The translations under genes were made by a program, and so were the position numbers. Shown here one piece after another: positions 1-9,924 of a stretch of DNA of 64,000 bases. The notes below the pieces were generated by a model. That model ran no database searches and had not been told where the DNA came from. It saw nothing but the letters and a program-made list of their open reading frames with translations. The first letter of the stretch is position 1, and the number at the start of each line of letters is the position of its first letter. Source of the DNA: an uncultured Clostridia bacterium (lineage in GTDB: Bacteria; Bacillota; Clostridia; Oscillospirales; Acutalibacteraceae); the NCBI GenBank assembly GCA_945787805.1, contig CALZID010000001.1, positions 248,001-312,000 on the forward strand. The letters are read 5' to 3'.

Positions 1-2854
1 TAAATTCATAAGCAGGATATGTTTTACCCGCAGTTTTAATATTACAAGAATAAACCGGTTCAAGCTTATCTTCATAAGTTTTAAGAAGTGAGTCCAGCGA
101 GATGGCATTACCCTTATATTCAATCGCCTTTGCATCCGTTGTATAACCGATTACAGTACCGATATCCGTATCGTCATTAAGCTCTATTACAAAGCTTCCG
201 TATGCATAGTTGAACATATCATTCATTGAGCAGTTATCATCATATTTAAAGCCGATATCATTACCGAATGCCATTTTCATAACCGCTTCTGCGACGCCGC
301 CGTATGTTACTGTGTAGCAAGACACAATTTTGCCTGCGCGTGCAAGTTCGGTGACTTTATTAAATGTTTCAATAAGAGAATTTGTAACGGGAACACCGTT
401 CTCATTGTATTCGGGCTTGAGAATAACTGTTTTGTGTCCTGCCGATTTAAACTCAGGTGTAATAACTTCGTCAACTTCCCCGGTTGTAACAGCAAAAGAA
501 ACGAGCGTTGGCGGAACATCTATATTTTCAAAAGTTCCGCTCATTGAGTCTTTACCGCCAATGGAAGCAACTCCTAAATCAAGCTGTGCATCATAAGCAC
601 CGAGAAGTGCTGCAAGGGGTTTACCCCAACGCTTAGGTTCTTTCATCGGCTTTTCAAAGTATTCCTGGAAAGTGAGATAAACATCTTCAAACTTTGCACC
701 TGTGGCAATAAGCTTTGAAATGGATTCAACAACCGCAAGATAAGCGCCGTTGTACTGGTTCTTTTCAAATACGAACGGGTTGTAGCCCCATGCCATATAA
801 GAACAGGTTTTTGTTTGATTATTCTCAACCGAAATTTTATGAACCATTGACTGAATCGGTGTCAGCTGGTTTTTACCGCCGAAGGGCATAAGTACCGTAC
901 CAGCACCGATTGTAGAGTCAAACCGTTCAGAAAGTCCGCGCTTTGAACATACATTAAGGTCATCGGCAAGCTTGTTGTATTCGGCAACAAAGTCATTTGA
1001 TATTTCTTTACTGTATTCAAGAGATTTAGCAGTTTCAATATCAATATGCTTTTCTGCACCGTTAGAATTTAAGAATTCTCTTGAAATATCTACAATAGTG
1101 TTGCCGTTCCAATTCATTCTGAGTCTTGGCTCTGCGGTAATCTTAGCCACCACAGTAGCTTCAAGATTTTCCGTTTCGGCAAGCTGTAAAAATCTTGCAA
1201 CATCTTTCGGCTCAACTACAACAGCCATTCTCTCTTGAGATTCACTGATTGCAAGCTCTGTACCGTCAAGACCGTCATATTTCTTCGGTACTGCATTCAA
1301 ATCAATTTCAAGTCCGTCTGCAAGCTCACCGATAGCGACAGATACGCCGCCTGCACCAAAGTCATTACAACGCTTAATAAGGCGAGATGCTTCTTCATTT
1401 CTGAATAGTCTTTGAAGCTTTCTCTCTTCGGGAGCATTACCCTTTTGTACTTCAGCACCGCAGCTTTCAAGGGATTGCAAGGTGTGTGATTTTGAAGAGC
1501 CTGTCGCACCGCCGCAACCGTCACGGCCTGTTCTGCCGCCGAGAAGAATAACAACATCATCGGGTTCGGGAACTTCACGGCGAACATTTCTCGCAGGAGC
1601 AGCAGCAATGACAGCGCCGATTTCCATACGCTTTGCAACATAACCGTCGTGATAAATTTCATCAACCTGACCTGTTGCAAGACCGATTTGATTACCGTAA
1701 GATGAATAACCCGCAGCAGCAGTCTGAACAATCTTTCTCTGAGGAAGCTTGCCCTCCATTGTCTCTGAAACGGCCTTTAAAGGATTTCCTGCACCTGTAA
1801 CTCTCATTGCGGCATATACATAAGAACGGCCTGAAAGCGGGTCACGGATTGCACCGCCGATACAAGTAGCCGCACCACCGAAAGGTTCAATTTCAGTCGG
1901 GTGGTTATGAGTTTCATTTTTAAAGAGAAGAAGCCATTCTTCGTCTTTGCCGTCAACATCAACAGTAATTTTTACTGTACAAGCGTTTATTTCTTCGGAC
2001 TCATCAAGCTTGTCGAGTTTTCCGGCTTTTTTGAGTACCTTAGGAGCCATTGTGGCAATATCCATAAGGTTAATCGGCTTTGTTCTGTTAAGGTCTTTAC
2101 GAGCATCTAAATAGCGCTCCCAAGCCTTTTGAATATACTCATCATTAAATTTAACTGAATCAATTGTGGTTAAAAATGTTGTATGACGGCAATGGTCGGA
2201 CCAATATGTGTCAATCATACGAATTTCAGTGATTGTAGGGTCACGGTCTTCGGATTTGAAATAGTTTTGACAGAATTTGATATCATCCTTATCCATTGCC
2301 AGACCGTATTCCGCAACAAAATTTGCAAGCTCGTCATCATTGAGCTTTAAAAATCCGTCGAGAGTTTTGACTGTTGTCGGTATTTCATATTCAACTGCAA
2401 GTGTTTCATAAGTATCAAGTGTAGCTTCTCGAGCTTCAACCGCATTGATAACATATTTCTTGATTTCAGCCAATTCATCGGCAGATACATTGCCATAAAT
2501 AGCATAAATCTTTGCAGTTTTTACAAGAGGTCTGTCCCCTTTTGAAATAATCTGAATACATTGAGCGGCTGAGTCTGCACGCTGGTCGAACTGACCGGGA
2601 AGATATTCAACGGCAAATACAGTTGCATTGTCGTCGCTGAATGTATCGGTGACAATGTCCAACTGCGGCTCAGCAAACACTGTCATTTTACAGTAGTCAA
2701 ACAATTCCTTATCAATATTTTCAACATCGTATCTGTTAAGAATACGAATATCTTTCACAGAGTCAATAAGGAGAAGTGAATTAATATCGGAAAGTAAAGC
2801 CTTAGCTTCGTGGGCAAGCCCTTCTTTTTTTTCAACGAATATACGATAAACCAT
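1..2854 (-). CDS. purL: Phosphoribosylformylglycinamidine synthase PurL (3' end beyond window)
   Basis: Converts FGAR, glutamine and ATP to FGAM in purine synthesis. About 951 codons are visible and the frame is open to the left edge. Family motifs seen include SDHCRHTTF near residue 213 and ETHNHPTEIEPFGG near residue 313, in the nucleotide-binding core. The N-terminal length fits the long single-chain PurL, whose C-terminal glutamine amidotransferase domain would lie outside the window; that last point is inference. The ATG at 2854 follows purD by 2 bases, and its AGGAGG ribosome site lies inside the last purD codons, so the two are translationally coupled. It is the last purine gene visible here. 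Confidence 0.96.
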   Translation of the reverse strand, partial: MVYRIFVEKKEGLAHEAKALLSDINSLLLIDSVKDIRILNRYDVENIDKELFDYCKMTVFAEPQLDIVTDTFSDDNATVFAVEYLPGQFDQRADSAAQCIQIISKGDRPLVKTAKIYAIYGNVSADELAEIKKYVINAVEAREATLDTYETLAVEYEIPTTVKTLDGFLKLNDDELANFVAEYGLAMDKDDIKFCQNYFKSEDRDPTITEIRMIDTYWSDHCRHTTFLTTIDSVKFNDEYIQKAWERYLDARKDLNRTKPINLMDIATMAPKVLKKAGKLDKLDESEEINACTVKITVDVDGKDEEWLLLFKNETHNHPTEIEPFGGAATCIGGAIRDPLSGRSYVYAAMRVTGAGNPLKAVSETMEGKLPQRKIVQTAAAGYSSYGNQIGLATGQVDEIYHDGYVAKRMEIGAVIAAAPARNVRREVPEPDDVVILLGGRTGRDGCGGATGSSKSHTLQSLESCGAEVQKGNAPEERKLQRLFRNEEASRLIKRCNDFGAGGVSVAIGELADGLEIDLNAVPKKYDGLDGTELAISESQERMAVVVEPKDVARFLQLAETENLEATVVAKITAEPRLRMNWNGNTIVDISREFLNSNGAEKHIDIETAKSLEYSKEISNDFVAEYNKLADDLNVCSKRGLSERFDSTIGAGTVLMPFGGKNQLTPIQSMVHKISVENNQTKTCSYMAWGYNPFVFEKNQYNGAYLAVVESISKLIATGAKFEDVYLTFQEYFEKPMKEPKRWGKPLAALLGAYDAQLDLGVASIGGKDSMSGTFENIDVPPTLVSFAVTTGEVDEVITPEFKSAGHKTVILKPEYNENGVPVTNSLIETFNKVTELARAGKIVSCYTVTYGGVAEAVMKMAFGNDIGFKYDDNCSMNDMFNYAYGSFVIELNDDTDIGTVIGYTTDAKAIEYKGNAISLDSLLKTYEDKLEPVYSCNIKTAGKTYPAYEF

Positions 2855-2856
2855 CC

Positions 2857-4131
2857 TTATCTATCCTCCTTTAATACTTTAAGTGCTTTTGCACCAATAT
2901 CATTTCTGTAAAACGCATTATCAAAATGCACCTTTTTAACTGAAGAATATGATTTTTTCACAGCAGAAACAAGGTCATTTTCTACTGCTACAACGCCAAG
3001 TACACGACCGCCTGCCGTTACAACATCATCTCCGTTAAGTTTTGCGCCCGCAATATAGAGATTATCGTCAAAATCAGCGTCAACTGTGATTTTAAAACCG
3101 CTTTCATATTTGACGGGATAACCCTTTGACGCCATAACAACACAGCAAGCAGATTTATCTGAGAATTTAACCATATCAGGACTCAAATTTTCGTTTTCAA
3201 CCGCAAGCATAATATCAAGCAAATCACTTTCAAGAAGCGGAAGAACAACTTGTGTTTCCGGGTCACCGAAACGGCAGTTGTATTCAATAACTTTGGGTCC
3301 TTTAGGTGTGAGCATAAGTCCGAAATAAAGGCAACCCTTAAATGTTCTGCCTTCTGATTTCATTGCATTGATTGTTGGAATGAAAATTGTTTCCATACAT
3401 TCTTTTGCAATATCGTCAGTATAGTACGGGTTTGGGGCGATTGTACCCATTCCGCCTGTATTAAGTCCTTCGTCATTATCAAGTGCTCTCTTGTGGTCCA
3501 TTGAAGAAATCATAGGAACAACAGTATTACCGTCTGTGAATGAAAGTACGGAAACTTCGGGACCTGTCAAAAATTCTTCAATGACAATGTTATTACCGCT
3601 TTCACCGAAAATTTTATCTTCCATAATCGACTTAACAGCATTGACAGCTTCTTGGCGAGTCATTGCAATAATTACGCCCTTACCGAGAGCCAAACCGTCA
3701 GCCTTAACTACTGTCGGAATCGGTGCGGTTTCAAGATACTTGATTGCATCTTCGGCATTATTAAAAATTTCAAATGATGCAGTGGGAATATTGTACTTTT
3801 TCATCAAATTTTTAGAAAAAGCTTTGCTGCCTTCTATTATTGCGGCATTCTTTTTAGGGCCAAAGCATTTGATGCCAACATTGTTGAGTGCATCGACACA
3901 ACCGAGTACCAACGGGTCGTCAGGAGCAACAACCGCAAAATCGACCTTATTATCTACGGCAAATTTTACAATATTATCAATGTCCTTTGCACCGATATTA
4001 ACAATTGTTGCATCATCTTTCATACCGCCGTTACCGGGTAAAGCAAAGATTTCAGTTACATTTTTATTTTCTTTAATTTTTTTGATGATAGCGTGTTCTC
4101 TACCGCCACCACCAACAACCATTATTTTCAT
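2857..4131 (-). CDS. purD: Phosphoribosylamine-glycine ligase (GAR synthetase) PurD
   Basis: ATP-grasp enzyme joining phosphoribosylamine to glycine. The 424-residue product starts MKIMVVGGGGREHAI, the typical N-terminal nucleotide-binding segment, and contains KADGLALGKGV and a CRFGDPETQ block, as expected for PurD. Length is normal for the family. A TTG at 4143 in the same frame is less likely because a TGAGG ribosome site sits just before the ATG at 4131. It lies 15 bases after the AICAR transformylase gene and just before purL in the purine operon. Confidence 0.96.
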   Translation of the reverse strand: MKIMVVGGGGREHAIIKKIKENKNVTEIFALPGNGGMKDDATIVNIGAKDIDNIVKFAVDNKVDFAVVAPDDPLVLGCVDALNNVGIKCFGPKKNAAIIEGSKAFSKNLMKKYNIPTASFEIFNNAEDAIKYLETAPIPTVVKADGLALGKGVIIAMTRQEAVNAVKSIMEDKIFGESGNNIVIEEFLTGPEVSVLSFTDGNTVVPMISSMDHKRALDNDEGLNTGGMGTIAPNPYYTDDIAKECMETIFIPTINAMKSEGRTFKGCLYFGLMLTPKGPKVIEYNCRFGDPETQVVLPLLESDLLDIMLAVENENLSPDMVKFSDKSACCVVMASKGYPVKYESGFKITVDADFDDNLYIAGAKLNGDDVVTAGGRVLGVVAVENDLVSAVKKSYSSVKKVHFDNAFYRNDIGAKALKVLKEDR

Positions 4132-4146
4132 AGCAAACCTCAAAAA

Positions 4147-5331
4147 TTAGTGGTGGAATAAACGCATACCGGTAAATGCCATTGCAATTCCGTATTTGTT
4201 ACAACAATCAATAACTACATCATCACGGATTGAGCCGCCGGGTTCGGCAATATATGAAACACCGCTCTTGCGTGCTCTTTCAATATTGTCGCTGAACGGG
4301 AAGAACGCATCCGAACCAACTGAAACACCTGTGATTGTGTCAAGATATGCTCTTGCTTCTTCTGCGGTAAGCGGTTCGGGCTGTGTTTTGAAATATTTTT
4401 GCCAAATACCGTCAGCGCAAACATCTTCTTCATTCTTATTGATATAGCCGTCAATAACATTATCTCTGTCAGGACGGCGGATTTCGTCTTTAAAAGGAAG
4501 ACTAAGTACTTTTGGATGCTGACGAAGATGCCAAGTATCAGCCTTTGTACCCGCAAGTCTTGTGCAGTGAATTCTCGACTGTTGACCTGCACCTACGCCG
4601 ATTGCCTGTCCGTCATAAGCATAGCAAACTGAGTTTGACTGTGTATATTTAAGAGTAATAAGAGCGATTATAAGGTCACGCTTTGCTTCTTCGGGAAGCT
4701 CTTTATTTTCAGTAACCATATTTGAAAGAAGCTCTTCATCAATTCTGAAATTATTTCTGCCTTGTTCAAAAGTGATGCCAAATACTTGCTTTTTTTCCTG
4801 AACAGCGGGAACATAATCTGCATCAATTTTAACGATATTGTAGTTACCGTTTCTCTTGCCCTTGAGAATTTCAAGAGCATCTGCGGAATATCCGGGAGCA
4901 ATAATACCGTCGGAAACTTCACGGGCAACAAGCTTTGCTGTTGTAGCGTCACATTCATCACTGAGTGCAATCCAGTCGCCGAAGGATGACATTCTGTCGG
5001 TGCCTCTGGCTCTTGCATAAGCACAGGCAAGGGGTGAATCATCAAGACCTTCGATATCATCTACAAAGCAAGCCTTTTTAAGATTATCTGAAAGCTTTAC
5101 TCCCACCGCTGCCGATGTTGGGCTAACATGCTTAAATGATGTTGCAGCAGGCATACCGAGAATATCTTTAATTTCTTTTACTAACTGCCATGAATTAAAT
5201 GCATCAAGGAAATTTATGTAACCCGGTTTTCCGTTAAGAATTTCAATGGGAAGCTCGCTGCCGTCTTCCATATAAATTTTTGAAGGTTTTTGGTTAGGAT
5301 TGCAACCGTATTTTAACTCAAATTCTTTCAT
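4147..5331 (-). CDS. purH: Stand-alone AICAR formyltransferase (PurH C-terminal domain type)
   Basis: Transfers a formyl group from 10-formyl-tetrahydrofolate to AICAR, giving FAICAR. At 394 residues it corresponds only to the transformylase half of bifunctional PurH; the roughly 200-residue IMP cyclohydrolase half is absent. Signature blocks include AGQQSRIHCTRLAGTKAD, SDAFFPFSDNIERA and a GMRLFHH C-terminus. The missing cyclohydrolase activity is supplied by the next gene upstream, a PurO-type protein, 11 bases away. The ATG is preceded by AAGGAG. Stand-alone forms of this enzyme are known in Clostridia. Confidence 0.93.
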   Translation of the reverse strand: MKEFELKYGCNPNQKPSKIYMEDGSELPIEILNGKPGYINFLDAFNSWQLVKEIKDILGMPAATSFKHVSPTSAAVGVKLSDNLKKACFVDDIEGLDDSPLACAYARARGTDRMSSFGDWIALSDECDATTAKLVAREVSDGIIAPGYSADALEILKGKRNGNYNIVKIDADYVPAVQEKKQVFGITFEQGRNNFRIDEELLSNMVTENKELPEEAKRDLIIALITLKYTQSNSVCYAYDGQAIGVGAGQQSRIHCTRLAGTKADTWHLRQHPKVLSLPFKDEIRRPDRDNVIDGYINKNEEDVCADGIWQKYFKTQPEPLTAEEARAYLDTITGVSVGSDAFFPFSDNIERARKSGVSYIAEPGGSIRDDVVIDCCNKYGIAMAFTGMRLFHH

Positions 5332-5342
5332 TTCAAATCTCC

Positions 5343-6059
5343 TTATACATTCTTATTAACAATTCGTGTATCTGCCTCACCAGTTGCCAAGTCAATGTAT
5401 CTGACAAAAAGTGAAACCTTATTATCTTCGTTTAGGTTATTCCAAATAATATCGGTCATTTTGTCAATGTCAACATCGGGAAGTTCAAGAGTTTTCGGTT
5501 CACCCTCAAAGCTCGGAAGCGGATTGCCGTCGCATTTATATGTATGAATAAATTTGGCTCTGCCGGCAATGGGATTTGAATAAGCATAAGTATATCTTTG
5601 GCAAGATGAACCGTCGCCTTCAGCTGATTTAAGAATTGACAAGGCGTAATTCATATCGCCGTTTTCATGGTGAATAATGCCTGAAATTCTCGGCGTGTAG
5701 TTTGGAGCGTCATCTTCAAATTCTCTGGTACGAAGAGCCTGCTCAAAGGTCATCTGCTTATCCATTAAATCATAGATTGTGTCGGTCTGGTCGCCGTTTG
5801 TAACAATAGTTTTATTTCCAAGAACTCTTACCGGATAATAGATAATGAGATGGGGGTCAGTCATTTTTGACTCGTCAAAAGCCTTTGTACGCATTGCATC
5901 GCCTTCGGCAACAAAAATTCTGTTGCGACTGTTTACGCTTCTGCCCATGATAAAATACGCGGCAATTGCTTTTTTACCGTCGGCACTTTTTCCGATTATG
6001 ATTCCCCTACCGTGATAAGCGAGAGAGTTAAGCTCGTTTTCAATAGATTTAATTTCCAT
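5343..6059 (-). CDS. purO: Archaeal-type IMP cyclohydrolase (PurO family)
   Basis: Closes the ring of FAICAR to form IMP, the last step of de novo purine synthesis. The 238-residue protein resembles PurO rather than the PurH N-terminal domain: a GRGIIIGKSADGKKAIAAYF start, VRVLGNKTIVTNGDQTD, and PNYTPRISGII correspond to conserved PurO blocks. Placement next to an AICAR transformylase that lacks a cyclohydrolase domain supports the function. A GGAGG ribosome site precedes the ATG. Function is inferred from remembered family patterns; a profile search against PF07826 would confirm it. Confidence 0.85.
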   Translation of the reverse strand: MEIKSIENELNSLAYHGRGIIIGKSADGKKAIAAYFIMGRSVNSRNRIFVAEGDAMRTKAFDESKMTDPHLIIYYPVRVLGNKTIVTNGDQTDTIYDLMDKQMTFEQALRTREFEDDAPNYTPRISGIIHHENGDMNYALSILKSAEGDGSSCQRYTYAYSNPIAGRAKFIHTYKCDGNPLPSFEGEPKTLELPDVDIDKMTDIIWNNLNEDNKVSLFVRYIDLATGEADTRIVNKNV

Positions 6060-6076
6060 TTGAAAAGTCCTCCAAA

Positions 6077-6709
6077 TTATTTAATATATGTTTTATGATT
6101 TTCAACAATAATTCTATCATCACAAAAAAGCTGAACTGCCTTTGGAAGTATCTTCCATTCAGCTTGTTCCATAATTCTTTTCTGCAGTGTTTCGGGTGTA
6201 TCGTCATTCATAACTTCAACTGCTTTTTGCAAGATTATAGGTCCTGCATCACATTCGGCAGTAACAAAATGAACTGTTGCACCGGACACCTTTACACCTT
6301 TTTTGAGCGCTTCTTCATGCACATGCAAGCCGTAGTATCCTTTTCCGCAAAAAGAGGGAATAAGTGCCGGATGCACATTTATCATTTTGTATTGAAAAGC
6401 GTTGCAGACGTTTTCATCGAGAATTGTCATAAACCCTGCATAAACGATTAAATCTGCTTTTTCTTCTAAGAGCAAATCTCTCATTGCACAGCTGTAAGAT
6501 GAAATATCCGAATATTCTTTTCTAACAAGTGTTCGGGTTTTAATTCCGTTATTTTCAGCACGGGTGAGAGCATAAGCGTCGTCTTTTGATGAAATTACAC
6601 ATGTAATTTTTCCGTTGCCCAGCTCTCCCTTGTTTTGTGCATCAATAAGCGCCTGCAAATTTGTTCCGCCACCCGAAACTAAAACAACAATATTTTTAGT
6701 ATTACTCAA
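6077..6709 (-). CDS. purN: GAR transformylase PurN
   Basis: Formyl-tetrahydrofolate-dependent formylation of GAR. The product has [11 protein letters not shown] at the N-terminus, the catalytic [12 protein letters not shown] segment with the Asn and His, and the catalytic Asp in TAECDAGPI, all matching PurN. The likely start is TTG at 6709, which overlaps the purM stop and has GAGG about 9 bases upstream. A GTG at 6718 touches that ribosome site and is less likely. Length of 210 residues is normal. Confidence 0.94.
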   Translation of the reverse strand: MSNTKNIVVLVSGGGTNLQALIDAQNKGELGNGKITCVISSKDDAYALTRAENNGIKTRTLVRKEYSDISSYSCAMRDLLLEEKADLIVYAGFMTILDENVCNAFQYKMINVHPALIPSFCGKGYYGLHVHEEALKKGVKVSGATVHFVTAECDAGPIILQKAVEVMNDDTPETLQKRIMEQAEWKILPKAVQLFCDDRIIVENHKTYIK

Positions 6710-7739
6710 TGATAACACCCTCGTCGCTCTTAATAACAGTACCGATTACATAAGCATCTTCACCGTTGGCCCGGAGCACTTCCAAGGCCTTATCAACATC
6801 ATCTGCTGAGACTACAACACTCATACCGACACCCATATTAAATGTGTTGAACATATCTCTTTCAGGAATATTGCCTGTCTTTTGGATAAGATTGAAAATC
6901 GGAAGGATTTTAAGTGAAGATTTATCAACTTTCACAGAATACCCTTTCGGCAAGCTTCTCGGAATATTTTCATAGAAGCCGCCGCCTGTAATGTGAGAAA
7001 CTGCCTTAACTGTAACTTCATCAAATAAAGCAAGCATGGGTTTAACATAAATTTTTGTAGGAGTCAAAAGAGTTTCACCGATGGATTTTCCGCCAAGCTC
7101 TTCAACAGGAGCTTTAATATCGGCATTTTCAATATCAAATACTTTTCTGACAAGAGAGAATCCGTTTGAGTGAACACCGCTTGACGGAAGAGCAATAACA
7201 ACATCTCCTGCTTGAACCTTTGTATTATCAAGGACATTTTCTTTGTCGACAATACCTACCGAGAATCCGGCAAGGTCATATTCGTCAACCGGATAAAATC
7301 CCGGCATTTCAGCAGTTTCGCCACCGATAAGTGCCGCACCTGACTGAACGCATCCTTCGGCAATACCTGAAACAATGTCGGCAATTTTTTCGGGATAGTT
7401 TTTACCGCAAGCAATGTAATCAAGAAAGAGTAACGGCTTTGCACCGACGCAGATAATATCATTCACGCACATTGCAACGCAGTCAATGCCGACTGTATCG
7501 TGCTTATCCATCAAAAAAGCCATTTTAAGCTTTGTTCCTACACCATCGGTACCGCTGACAAGAATTGGTTTTTTATAGCCCTCGGGAAGTTCAAAAAGAC
7601 CGCCAAAACCGCCGACATCGGAACAAACTCCTTCAGTCATTGTTCTTGCAACATGTTTTTTCATAAGCTCAACAGCTTTGTAACCGGCAGTAATATCAAC
7701 ACCGGCCGCTGCGTAGCTCTCTGACATAGAATTTTTCAT
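6702..7739 (-). CDS. purM: AIR synthetase PurM
   Basis: Phosphoribosylaminoimidazole synthetase, converting FGAM to AIR with ATP. The 345-residue protein carries [11 protein letters not shown] near residue 60, [16 protein letters not shown] and [11 protein letters not shown], the usual PurM phosphate and substrate motifs, and has the family's usual length. An AAGGAG ribosome site precedes the ATG at 7739. Its 3' end overlaps the purN start, indicating coupled translation. The order purF-purM-purN is as in B. subtilis. Confidence 0.96.
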   Translation of the reverse strand: MKNSMSESYAAAGVDITAGYKAVELMKKHVARTMTEGVCSDVGGFGGLFELPEGYKKPILVSGTDGVGTKLKMAFLMDKHDTVGIDCVAMCVNDIICVGAKPLLFLDYIACGKNYPEKIADIVSGIAEGCVQSGAALIGGETAEMPGFYPVDEYDLAGFSVGIVDKENVLDNTKVQAGDVVIALPSSGVHSNGFSLVRKVFDIENADIKAPVEELGGKSIGETLLTPTKIYVKPMLALFDEVTVKAVSHITGGGFYENIPRSLPKGYSVKVDKSSLKILPIFNLIQKTGNIPERDMFNTFNMGVGMSVVVSADDVDKALEVLRANGEDAYVIGTVIKSDEGVIIE

Positions 7740-7772
7740 ATTAGTTCTCCTTTTGAAGAATTGTTTTTAGAA

Positions 7773-9197
7773 TTAACCTTTTCCGTTCCAACAGTATGTG
7801 CAAATACAATCTGCCGGAAGTCCGATTGCATCAATTATTCCGTCAATTGACTGAAATTCAAGTGATGTAAAATGAAGTTTTTCAGAAATAGATTTTCTCA
7901 GGTTTTGACCGCGCTCAGTGGCGGAATCAATATACTCGTCAATGTGATTAAATCCGTCTTCGCCCTCAAGCTCTGCAATTGTGCTTCTGGCAATGAGCTC
8001 CATATCTGAAGTAGCTCTTGAGAAATTCAAATATTTGCAGCCATACATAATCGGCGGACAAGCCGAGCGGATATGCACTTCTTTTGCACCGTTTTCGTAA
8101 AGAAATTCAACAGTTTCACGAAGCTGCGTGCCACGGACAATACTGTCGTCTACGAAAAGCAATTTCTTGTCCTTAATCAAATCGTGAACGGGAATTTGCT
8201 TCATTTTTGCAACACGGTTTCTCTCGCTTTGATTGGTAGGAATGAAACTTCTCGACCAAGTAGGCGTATATTTAATAAACGGGCGTGCAAATTGAATTCC
8301 GCTTTCGTTAGCATAGCCGATGGCGTGTGGCGTGCCCGAATCGGGAACACCGCTAACATAGTCAATATCTTGTGCAACACCGTTTTTTCTATCGGTTTGT
8401 GCCATAATTTTACCGTTCTTATATCGCATTACTTCAACATTTACACCTTCATAGCATGATGTTGAATATCCGTAATATGACCAAAGGAATGCACAAATCT
8501 TCATTTGTTTACCTGCTTCTCGAAGAACGGTTGCGCTATCCTGTTTAAGCTCAACAATCTCACCGGGACCGAGTTCTTTGTAATCAACATAACCAAGCTT
8601 TTTATAGGCAAAATCTTCAAATGAAACACAGAAACCGTCATCACGCTTACCGATTAAAACAGGAATTCTGCCCAATCTGTCACGGGCAGCAATAATTCTG
8701 CAATCATTTGTGAGTATTAAAATTGAAGCAGTACCGTCAATCAGACTTTGAGCGTATGCAATACCGTCAACAAAATTATCTTTCTGGTTAATCATTGCCG
8801 CAACAAGTTCGGTGGAATTTATGCCTTCATTTGTCATTGCACCGAAATGCCCGCCGTTTGCAAAAAGATATTCTTCAACTAATTTTTCTTTATTGTTTAT
8901 TATACCGATAATACAAATGGCATATAGTCCTAATTTTGAACGAACAAGCAACGGCTGAGCGTCTGAGTCGCTGATACAACCGATTGCCGCATTGCCTTTC
9001 ATTTGATTTGAAATATTTTCAAATTTTGTTCTGAAAGGAGAATTTTCAATTTTATGAATTTTCCGTTGTAATCCGATACTTTCGTCAAATGCCGCCATGC
9101 CGCCGCGACGGGTACCGAGATGAGAATGATAGTCAGTTCCGAAGAATACGTCTAAAACAGCATCGTTTTTACTGACTGCGCCGAAAAAACCGCCCAT
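7773..9197 (-). CDS. purF: Amidophosphoribosyltransferase PurF with degenerate glutaminase domain
   Basis: PurF normally makes phosphoribosylamine from PRPP and glutamine-derived ammonia. The PRPP loop LLFVDDSIVRGT is intact. All four cysteines matching the B. subtilis iron-sulfur ligands can be aligned: one in KICAFL, one in YGCKYL, and two in the final CICTYC. The glutaminase half is not intact. The mature N-terminus is MGGFFG instead of (M)CG, the GHxRY segment has become GCISD, and the HNGN segment has become IIGIIN. The start is firm: AAAGGAG lies before the ATG at 9197, and purC ends just upstream. It may use free ammonia or a partner glutaminase (inference). See findings. Confidence 0.92.
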   Translation of the reverse strand: MGGFFGAVSKNDAVLDVFFGTDYHSHLGTRRGGMAAFDESIGLQRKIHKIENSPFRTKFENISNQMKGNAAIGCISDSDAQPLLVRSKLGLYAICIIGIINNKEKLVEEYLFANGGHFGAMTNEGINSTELVAAMINQKDNFVDGIAYAQSLIDGTASILILTNDCRIIAARDRLGRIPVLIGKRDDGFCVSFEDFAYKKLGYVDYKELGPGEIVELKQDSATVLREAGKQMKICAFLWSYYGYSTSCYEGVNVEVMRYKNGKIMAQTDRKNGVAQDIDYVSGVPDSGTPHAIGYANESGIQFARPFIKYTPTWSRSFIPTNQSERNRVAKMKQIPVHDLIKDKKLLFVDDSIVRGTQLRETVEFLYENGAKEVHIRSACPPIMYGCKYLNFSRATSDMELIARSTIAELEGEDGFNHIDEYIDSATERGQNLRKSISEKLHFTSLEFQSIDGIIDAIGLPADCICTYCWNGKG

Positions 9198-9214
9198 GGT
9201 TTAGCTCCTTTAAA

Positions 9215-9895
9215 TTATGCAAAGAAAAGTTCTGAAAGTGTCATCGGGTCAATGTATTTTCCGTCTTTATAAACACGCATATTACCTGATGCAATTTCGT
9301 CAATAAGCATTACATTACCGTCAGCGTCATAACCGAATTCAAACTTAATATCATAAAGAATAAGTCCCTTTTCTTTAAGGTCATCAGCTACGATTTGAGT
9401 AATACCCTGTGTCATTTTCTTAATATCATCATATTGTTTATCTGTCATAACGCCAAGAGCTTCAAGTGCGTCTTTTGTAACAAGCGGATCGCCCTTAGCA
9501 TCATCTTTAAATGTCATTTCAACATATGCGGGAAGGTCAGCACCCTCTTCAATATAGTCACCGTAACGACGGATAAAGCTGCCGACTGCCTTATGACGGC
9601 AAATAACCTCAAGACCGTGACCGAATACTTTTGCAGGAAGAACTTCCATAGTTGTATCATCAAGGTTAGCGCTGACATAATGAGTCTTAATACCGGCTGC
9701 ATTAACTTTTTCAAAGAAGTAAATTGACATGCGAAGATTAACATCACCGACGCCGTCTATTGTAAGACCTACTGAATTTTCGCCCGGGTCAAATACTCCG
9801 TCTTTTCCCGTGCAATCGTCCTTAAATTTAAGAAGGCAATTGCCGTTATCAAGTTTAAATACGTCCTTTGTTTTACCTGTGTAAATTTTTTCCAT
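9215..9895 (-). CDS. purC: SAICAR synthetase PurC
   Basis: Ligates aspartate to CAIR. The 226-residue protein begins [13 protein letters not shown], has the [11 protein letters not shown] loop near residue 27, a GSFIRRYG substrate-binding stretch and [11 protein letters not shown] near the C-terminus, all typical of the short bacterial PurC. An AAAGGAG site precedes the ATG. It lies between purE and purF, with 17- and 29-base gaps, in the ZTP-controlled operon. purB, the next enzyme of the pathway, is not in this window. Confidence 0.95.
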   Translation of the reverse strand: MEKIYTGKTKDVFKLDNGNCLLKFKDDCTGKDGVFDPGENSVGLTIDGVGDVNLRMSIYFFEKVNAAGIKTHYVSANLDDTTMEVLPAKVFGHGLEVICRHKAVGSFIRRYGDYIEEGADLPAYVEMTFKDDAKGDPLVTKDALEALGVMTDKQYDDIKKMTQGITQIVADDLKEKGLILYDIKFEFGYDADGNVMLIDEIASGNMRVYKDGKYIDPMTLSELFFA

Positions 9896-9924
9896 GGTTA
9901 TTCTCCTTTATATAAATAAATATT

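Noticed and set aside
3491-4150. 219-codon plus-strand ORF antisense to purD
   Set aside because: Shadow of purD codon use, no ribosome site or recognisable motifs; purD itself is certain.
6710-6718. GTG at 6718 as purN start
   Set aside because: It touches the GAGG ribosome site; the TTG at 6709 has correct spacing.
9198-9217. Upstream start for PurF that would restore an N-terminal Cys
   Set aside because: The stretch contains the ribosome site and the purC stop; no alternative in-frame start with a Cys next to it exists.
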